A DNA stretch of 64,000 bases from Paracoccus lutimaris. GTDB lineage: Bacteria; Pseudomonadota; Alphaproteobacteria; Rhodobacterales; Rhodobacteraceae. Under the pieces are notes generated by a model. It was not told the origin of the DNA, made no database searches, and worked only from the letters and a program-made list of their open reading frames with translations. Shown piece after piece: positions 60,242 to 64,000 of the stretch; the stretch's first letter is position 1; every line of letters starts with the position of its first letter. Both the position numbers and the translations under genes were made by a program. The stretch is taken from contig NZ_QPJL01000011.1 of the NCBI RefSeq assembly GCF_003337565.1, positions 62,001-126,000 on the forward strand, in the 5' to 3' direction.

Positions 60242-61303
60242 CTATTCCCATTCCAGTTCGGCATAGGCGGCCGAGGCATTGCGTGCCGTGGTGGCGTCGA
60301 AATCGGCCCAGATCCCGGCCATGGGCTGCATGGCCGCAAGAATGGCCGGCACCGCCTGCGACAGGGGCTGGCCCTGCGCCACCGCCGCCCGTGTCGCATC
60401 GCGCAATCCGGTCAGATAGGCACGGGTGGGGGCGATGGCCTTGTCCCAGTCGGCGGTCACCGGGCCATGGCCGGGCACGATGCGTTCGGGTGCCGGATCG
60501 GGTGGGGTGTCCAGCCAGTCGAGCCAGCCCTTAAGCGATCCGTCCAGCGACGGCGTCAGCCCCATCGCGATCAGATCGCCCGCGAAAAGCGTGGCCGAGC
60601 CGTCATCGAACACCGTCATGTCGGTATCGGTATGCGCGGTCGCCACCGGCCGCAGAAGCAGGCTGCGCCCGCCAAGCGCCACGGTCTGCGGCGTCTCGAT
60701 CCGGTGATCGATGGTGGCGATGCGGGTGCTGGCAAAGGCGGCGACGCCGATCTGTTCGGGGATCGAGACCATCCATGTCGGCGCCCGCTGCGCCACCGCA
60801 TCGGGCAGGCGGGCATCGGCATGGATCGTGGCCCCGGCCTCAGAGAAAACCTCGGCGCCCAGGATGTGGTCGGGATGCATATGGGTCAGGATCAGGTGGC
60901 GCACCGGCTTGTCGGTGTGCTGCCGGATGGCGGCGTAAAGCGCCTCGCCCTCGGCGCGGCTGCCGCCGGCATCGATCACCGCCACCGCGTCATCGCCGAT
61001 GACAAAGGACAGGTTCGCGATCCGGCCGCGGTTCTGCGGCGAAAGCTGCGCCATTTCGCCCTGATGGACATGCACTCCGGGGGCGATCTCGGGCATGTCC
61101 AATGCCGGCAGGTCAGTGGTTTCCACGCAGCGCGGCTTGGCCCCGGCGGTCAGGTCGGGATGCCGTGCCAGCCAGTCGGCGGCGATGGGGCCGGCGCGCA
61201 TCTCGCAATCCTCGCGGGCGCGGGCCTCGCCGGCAGGCAGAAGGCGCGGCTCGCAGGTCTCGGGCGCGCTGGCTAGGCAGGCGGCAAGGATCAGATGGAA
61301 CAT
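60242..61303 (-). CDS. quinoprotein-relay-type zinc metallohydrolase (MBL fold)
   Basis: A 353-residue metallo-beta-lactamase-fold protein with a short hydrophobic N-terminus (possible export signal). The metal motif THMHPDH, the later ATAHTDTDM, GDLIAM and the final VPGHGPV complete the MBL set. Together with the divergent SoxYZ-like gene it matches the quinoprotein relay system zinc metallohydrolase (type 2) found beside PQQ-dependent alcohol dehydrogenase genes. The real substrate is unknown. The start at 61303 is the first ATG; the gap to the SoxYZ gene is 163 bases. Confidence 0.85.
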   Translation of the reverse strand: MFHLILAACLASAPETCEPRLLPAGEARAREDCEMRAGPIAADWLARHPDLTAGAKPRCVETTDLPALDMPEIAPGVHVHQGEMAQLSPQNRGRIANLSFVIGDDAVAVIDAGGSRAEGEALYAAIRQHTDKPVRHLILTHMHPDHILGAEVFSEAGATIHADARLPDAVAQRAPTWMVSIPEQIGVAAFASTRIATIDHRIETPQTVALGGRSLLLRPVATAHTDTDMTVFDDGSATLFAGDLIAMGLTPSLDGSLKGWLDWLDTPPDPAPERIVPGHGPVTADWDKAIAPTRAYLTGLRDATRAAVAQGQPLSQAVPAILAAMQPMAGIWADFDATTARNASAAYAELEWE

Positions 61304-61466
61304 GATATTTTCCGGCCCCTCCGGTCCGGGCAGCCTATCACAGCCCCGCGATCCCGGCCACCTAAGACCTTTGGCCGCTTGACTGGTCCCCGCGCCAGCG
61401 TAGCATCACTGCGTCCGCATTCTGACCGCGCCGCCCCTGCCGGCGCATGGCAAGAAGGAACCGGAT

Positions 61467-62243
61467 ATGCGAATTGCCCCAAGGCTGGCGCTGATCCTGT
61501 CATTGCTGGCTGGTCCTGTCCTTGCGCAAGAGGTGGAAAACCCGCTGCTGCCCTCGCCGCTCTGGGACGACCTGCGGCTGAGCATCATCGGCACCGAGGA
61601 CGAGCCGCCGCTGGACCCCTCGGTCTTGTTGCTGGATGCGCCCAAGCGTGCCGACAATCCGGCGCTGGTGCCGGTGCGCATCACCCAGCCGCCGGGCGCG
61701 CCCGCGATCACCCAACTGGTGCTGGTGGTCGATGGCAATCCCGCGCCGGTCGCCGCCGAATTCAGCTTTGGCAAGGCGCTGATGCCGCTGGATTTCGAGG
61801 TGCGGATCCGCGTGAACACCTATTCCGACCTGCGCGCCATCGCCACGCTTGAGGACGGGCGGCAGGTCATGGCCGGGCGTTACGTCAAGGCCTCGGGCGG
61901 CTGCGCGGCGCCTGCGGGAAAAAGCATGGACGAGGTGCGCGCCACCATGGGCGAGATGCGCTTTCGCCAGTCCGACGAGGCCGGCCGCCCCTTTGGCACG
62001 CTGATGATCCGGCATCCGAATTTTTCGGGATTGCAGCGCGATCAGGTGTCGCTGCTGACCATCCCGGCCGAGTTCATTCAGGTGCTTGAGGTCAGGCAGG
62101 GCGAAACACCCCTGTTCACCATGGAGGCCGGGATCTCGATCTCCGAAGACCCGGTATTCCGCTTTGCCCATGCGCCGGGTCAGGGCGCGGTCACCGTCCA
62201 TGCGCAGGATACCGAGGGGCGGGTCTGGGATCAGTCCTTCTGA
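61467..62243 (+). CDS. SoxYZ-like carrier associated with quinoprotein dehydrogenases
   Basis: A 258-residue exported protein (signal 1-20, cut after VLA). The N-terminal half is SoxY-like and ends with the swinging-arm-like KASGGCAAPAG, whose C146 would carry a covalently bound substrate. The C-terminal half (about 165-258, FGTLMIRHPNFSGLQRDQ) is SoxZ-like. Fusions of this kind are found with XoxF/PQQ dehydrogenase clusters, where the function of the carrier is unknown. The ATG at 61467 has AAGAAGGAA upstream. Its 3' end overlaps the end of the convergent ABC ATPase gene by 13 bases. Confidence 0.88.
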   Translation: MRIAPRLALILSLLAGPVLAQEVENPLLPSPLWDDLRLSIIGTEDEPPLDPSVLLLDAPKRADNPALVPVRITQPPGAPAITQLVLVVDGNPAPVAAEFSFGKALMPLDFEVRIRVNTYSDLRAIATLEDGRQVMAGRYVKASGGCAAPAGKSMDEVRATMGEMRFRQSDEAGRPFGTLMIRHPNFSGLQRDQVSLLTIPAEFIQVLEVRQGETPLFTMEAGISISEDPVFRFAHAPGQGAVTVHAQDTEGRVWDQSF

Positions 62244-62821
62244 AGCCGGGCCGGCTGGCCCGACAGGTGCCATGCCTGCGCGTTCAGGGCGCGGGCCTCG
62301 TCCGGGGCATGGGTGACCAGCAAAAGGCCAGCGCCGGTCCGCGTCAGCAGCGCGTCGGTCAGCGCCACCATGCGCGCAGCGGTTTCCCCGTCCAGCGAGG
62401 CAAAGGGTTCATCCATCAGCAGGATGTCGGGTGCGGCGGCAAAGGCGCGGGCCAGCGCCAGCCGCCGTTGCTGACCCAGGGACAATTGGCGGGGGAACTT
62501 CGCCTCATGCCCGGCCAGCCCGACCTGCGCCAGCCAGTCCCGCGCCAGTTCGGGCGCGCAGCCGGTGGCGATCACGATATTGGCCAGCGCATCGCGCCAG
62601 GGCAGCAGCACGGGTTCCTGAAACACCACGGCGCGGCGCGCATCCCCGGTCAGGGTGCCGCGAAATTCAGTGTCCAGCCCGGCAAGGATGCGCAAAAGCG
62701 TCGACTTCCCGATCCCCGAGGGGCCCAGCACAGCCAGCCTTTCCCCGCGCGCCAAGCTTAGGGTCAGCGCCCCCAGCACCTCGCGCATGCCAAAGCCTTT
62801 CGAGATCAGTTCAAGCCGCAT
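62231..62821 (-). CDS. ABC transporter ATP-binding protein (taurine/nitrate/sulfonate type)
   Basis: A 196-residue ATPase. Walker A is GPSGIGKST (33-41), the Q-loop FQEPVLLPW follows, the signature reads LSLGQQRR rather than LSGGQ, and Walker B is LLMDEPFASLD with the switch His in VTHAPDEA. It is shorter than typical TauB/SsuB proteins (about 250), lacking part of the C-terminus. It would energise the importer encoded upstream. It overlaps the permease gene by 11 bases. The neighbouring PQQ-relay genes suggest a link to alcohol oxidation; the ligand is unknown. Confidence 0.88.
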   Translation of the reverse strand: MRLELISKGFGMREVLGALTLSLARGERLAVLGPSGIGKSTLLRILAGLDTEFRGTLTGDARRAVVFQEPVLLPWRDALANIVIATGCAPELARDWLAQVGLAGHEAKFPRQLSLGQQRRLALARAFAAAPDILLMDEPFASLDGETAARMVALTDALLTRTGAGLLLVTHAPDEARALNAQAWHLSGQPARLQKD

Positions 62822-63593
62822 CCTGCCTCCAGCGATTGGCGCGGCGTTCCCAGGGGCGCAGGATCAGCAGGTCGATGGCCAGCATGACCGCGACAAAGGC
62901 CAGCGCCCAGGCCAGCACGCCCTCGACGTCGAAGCTGGAGAACAGCAGGTGGATCTTGAAGCCGACCCCGTTCGAGCGGCCAAGAAATTCGACCACCAGC
63001 ACGATCTTCCAGATCAGCGCGATGCCGGCGCGGGCCGAAGCCGCGATCTGCGGCGCAAGCTGGGGCAGCACGACATGGCGCAGCCGCGCCATCGGGGCCA
63101 TGCGGAATGCGCGCGCCATCTCGTCCAGATCGGGGCGCAGGGCACGGGCGCCCTCGCGGATCATGACGGTGACAAGGGGGATCTTGTTCAGTGCCACGGC
63201 GATGATGGCGGCGGTCTCATTCAGGCCGATCCAGATATAGCACAGCACGATCACCACCAGCGCCGGCACGTTCAGCCCGATGATCAGCGCCGGGTTCAGC
63301 CAGTCATCGGCAGCGCGCGAACGGCCCATGACCAGCCCCAGCGCCATGCCCAGGGCCATCGCGAAAGCAAAGCTCAGCCCCACGCGCATCAGCGTCATGC
63401 CGGCGTTGAACCACAGCTCTCCCGAGGTGGCAAGCTGGCCGATCCGCGCGGCCACCTCCCATGGTGCGGGCAGCGTCTGCGGCCGGTCGGTCAGTTGCGA
63501 GGCGATGGCCCACAGAACCAGCATGGCCGCGATCGAGGCCAGCCCCGGCAACAGGCCGGGGCGCAGGGGCCGGGTCTTGGGGGCATCGGTCAA
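62811..63593 (-). CDS. ABC transporter permease (TauC/SsuC-like)
   Basis: A 260-residue inner-membrane permease with about six TM segments. The EAA-type motif is seen as EMARAFRMAPMARLRHVVLP, and ALNKIPLVTVMIREGARALR precedes it. The protein belongs to the family of nitrate, taurine and alkanesulfonate permeases. It overlaps the ATPase gene by 11 bases and lies one base from the binding-protein gene upstream, so all three form an importer operon. Confidence 0.9.
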   Translation of the reverse strand: MTDAPKTRPLRPGLLPGLASIAAMLVLWAIASQLTDRPQTLPAPWEVAARIGQLATSGELWFNAGMTLMRVGLSFAFAMALGMALGLVMGRSRAADDWLNPALIIGLNVPALVVIVLCYIWIGLNETAAIIAVALNKIPLVTVMIREGARALRPDLDEMARAFRMAPMARLRHVVLPQLAPQIAASARAGIALIWKIVLVVEFLGRSNGVGFKIHLLFSSFDVEGVLAWALAFVAVMLAIDLLILRPWERRANRWRQDAA

Positions 63594-63594
63594 G

Positions 63595-64000
63595 TCAGGA
63601 CGGTTCCGGCGACCAGAACAGGCCTTCGGGCAATGTGGTCAGCCCGCCGGTCAACTCATCACCGCCCAGTTCCGCCATGGTGGCAAAGATCTTTTGCGCA
63701 TTGGCGGCGTCGACCGGGCCGGGCGGGGGAATGCCCGCGCGCCAGCCAGCCTTCAGGGCCTCGAACTCGGCATCGTCGGCGGCATTCATGATCGGGCGCA
63801 GCGCCTCCCATGCGGCATCGTCGCGGGCCAGCAGATCCTTGGCCGCGCGCGAGGCACGGGCGAAACCGGCGGCGATTTCGGGGTTTTCGGCGATCCAGCC
63901 GTCGCGCAGCACATAGCCCAGCAGCGGCGTTGCGGGGTCCAGCCCCAGATCGCGCGCCGCATCCGTGACCGAGATCAGCTGCCGCATCCCGGCGGCCTGC
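63595..64000 (-). CDS. ABC transporter substrate-binding protein, C-terminal part (cut by window edge)
   Basis: An open frame of about 134 codons before the stop at 63595, continuing past the right edge with no upstream stop. ATPLLGYVLRDGWIAENPEI and LLARDDAAWEALRPIMNAAD fit the C-terminal lobe of NMT1/TauA-like periplasmic binding proteins. It would deliver the ligand to the permease encoded one base downstream. The internal ATG at 63987 is probably not the start, because the frame is open above it. Substrate unknown. Confidence 0.75.
   Translation of the reverse strand, partial: QAAGMRQLISVTDAARDLGLDPATPLLGYVLRDGWIAENPEIAAGFARASRAAKDLLARDDAAWEALRPIMNAADDAEFEALKAGWRAGIPPPGPVDAANAQKIFATMAELGGDELTGGLTTLPEGLFWSPEPS

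Noticed and set aside
1-64000. CRISPR array, prophage or transposon
   Set aside because: No regularly spaced repeats, no phage structural genes, no transposase or terminal inverted repeats were seen on either strand.

Overview
The window is about 64 kb of high-G+C DNA from an alphaproteobacterium, most likely a member of the Rhodobacterales close to Paracoccus. This rests on gene content: alphaproteobacterial flagellar gene order (fliL, small gene, motE, motA and divergent fliF-fliH-fliN-fliP), a CtrA-type box in the flagellar promoter region, a PQQ-dehydrogenase relay module (SoxYZ-like carrier plus zinc hydrolase), and a catecholate siderophore gene set that fits the spermidine catecholates known from Paracoccus denitrificans. 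No integrase, transposase, prophage or CRISPR array is visible. The species call is inference.

Layout. 1-8.7 kb: truncated UMF1-type transporter, hotdog thioesterase, YggT, RecQ, and an RND efflux operon with two adaptor subunits. 8.9-19.1 kb: a partial flagellar locus. Four genes face left (fliF, fliH-like, fliN, fliP) and nine face right (fliL, unknown, motE, motA, unknown, flhA, fliR, flhB, unknown), with a CtrA-like site between them. FliQ, FliI, MotB, FliG, FliM, rod, hook and filament genes are not here. 19.6-22.6 kb: TetR regulator, two tandem I78-type inhibitor lipoproteins, acyltransferase. 22.7-30.6 kb: tRNA-Cys, a fused ring-cleaving dioxygenase/hydrolase with a GST, trpA, a PagL-like outer-membrane protein, ychF, an RcnB-like protein, tRNA-Gly, and a DUF5671 pair.

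30.6-36.7 kb: a siderophore cluster. EntC, EntB (isochorismatase only) and EntA make 2,3-dihydroxybenzoate, EntE activates it, a separate aryl carrier protein holds it, and a stand-alone condensation protein (VibH-like) probably transfers it to an amine. 37-43.4 kb: lipid kinase, phosphodiesterase, VOC dioxygenase-like protein, rRNA methyltransferase, L,D-transpeptidase, ribA, and an OmpR-type response regulator, followed by an inverted pair of REP-like elements. 43.7-50 kb: tightly packed forward genes, with xth, a Tat-exported FAD oxidase, DUF4383 and two unknown membrane-anchored proteins, then CnoX, a Lon-N protein, Trm112 and an acidic orphan.

50-64 kb is mainly alcohol/aldehyde oxidation: an ABM monooxygenase, DUF779, AdhP, an ExaC-type aldehyde dehydrogenase and an AcoR-like regulator without its AAA+ domain. 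A 1840-residue alpha-2-macroglobulin with a PAN domain follows. The window ends in a quinoprotein-relay zinc hydrolase, a SoxYZ-like carrier and a taurine/sulfonate-type ABC importer cut by the window edge. The best candidates for undescribed biology are the fused MhqO-MhqD-type enzyme, the stand-alone-condensation catecholate cluster, the xth/FAD-oxidase/unknown operon, and the small unknown proteins inside the flagellar operon.
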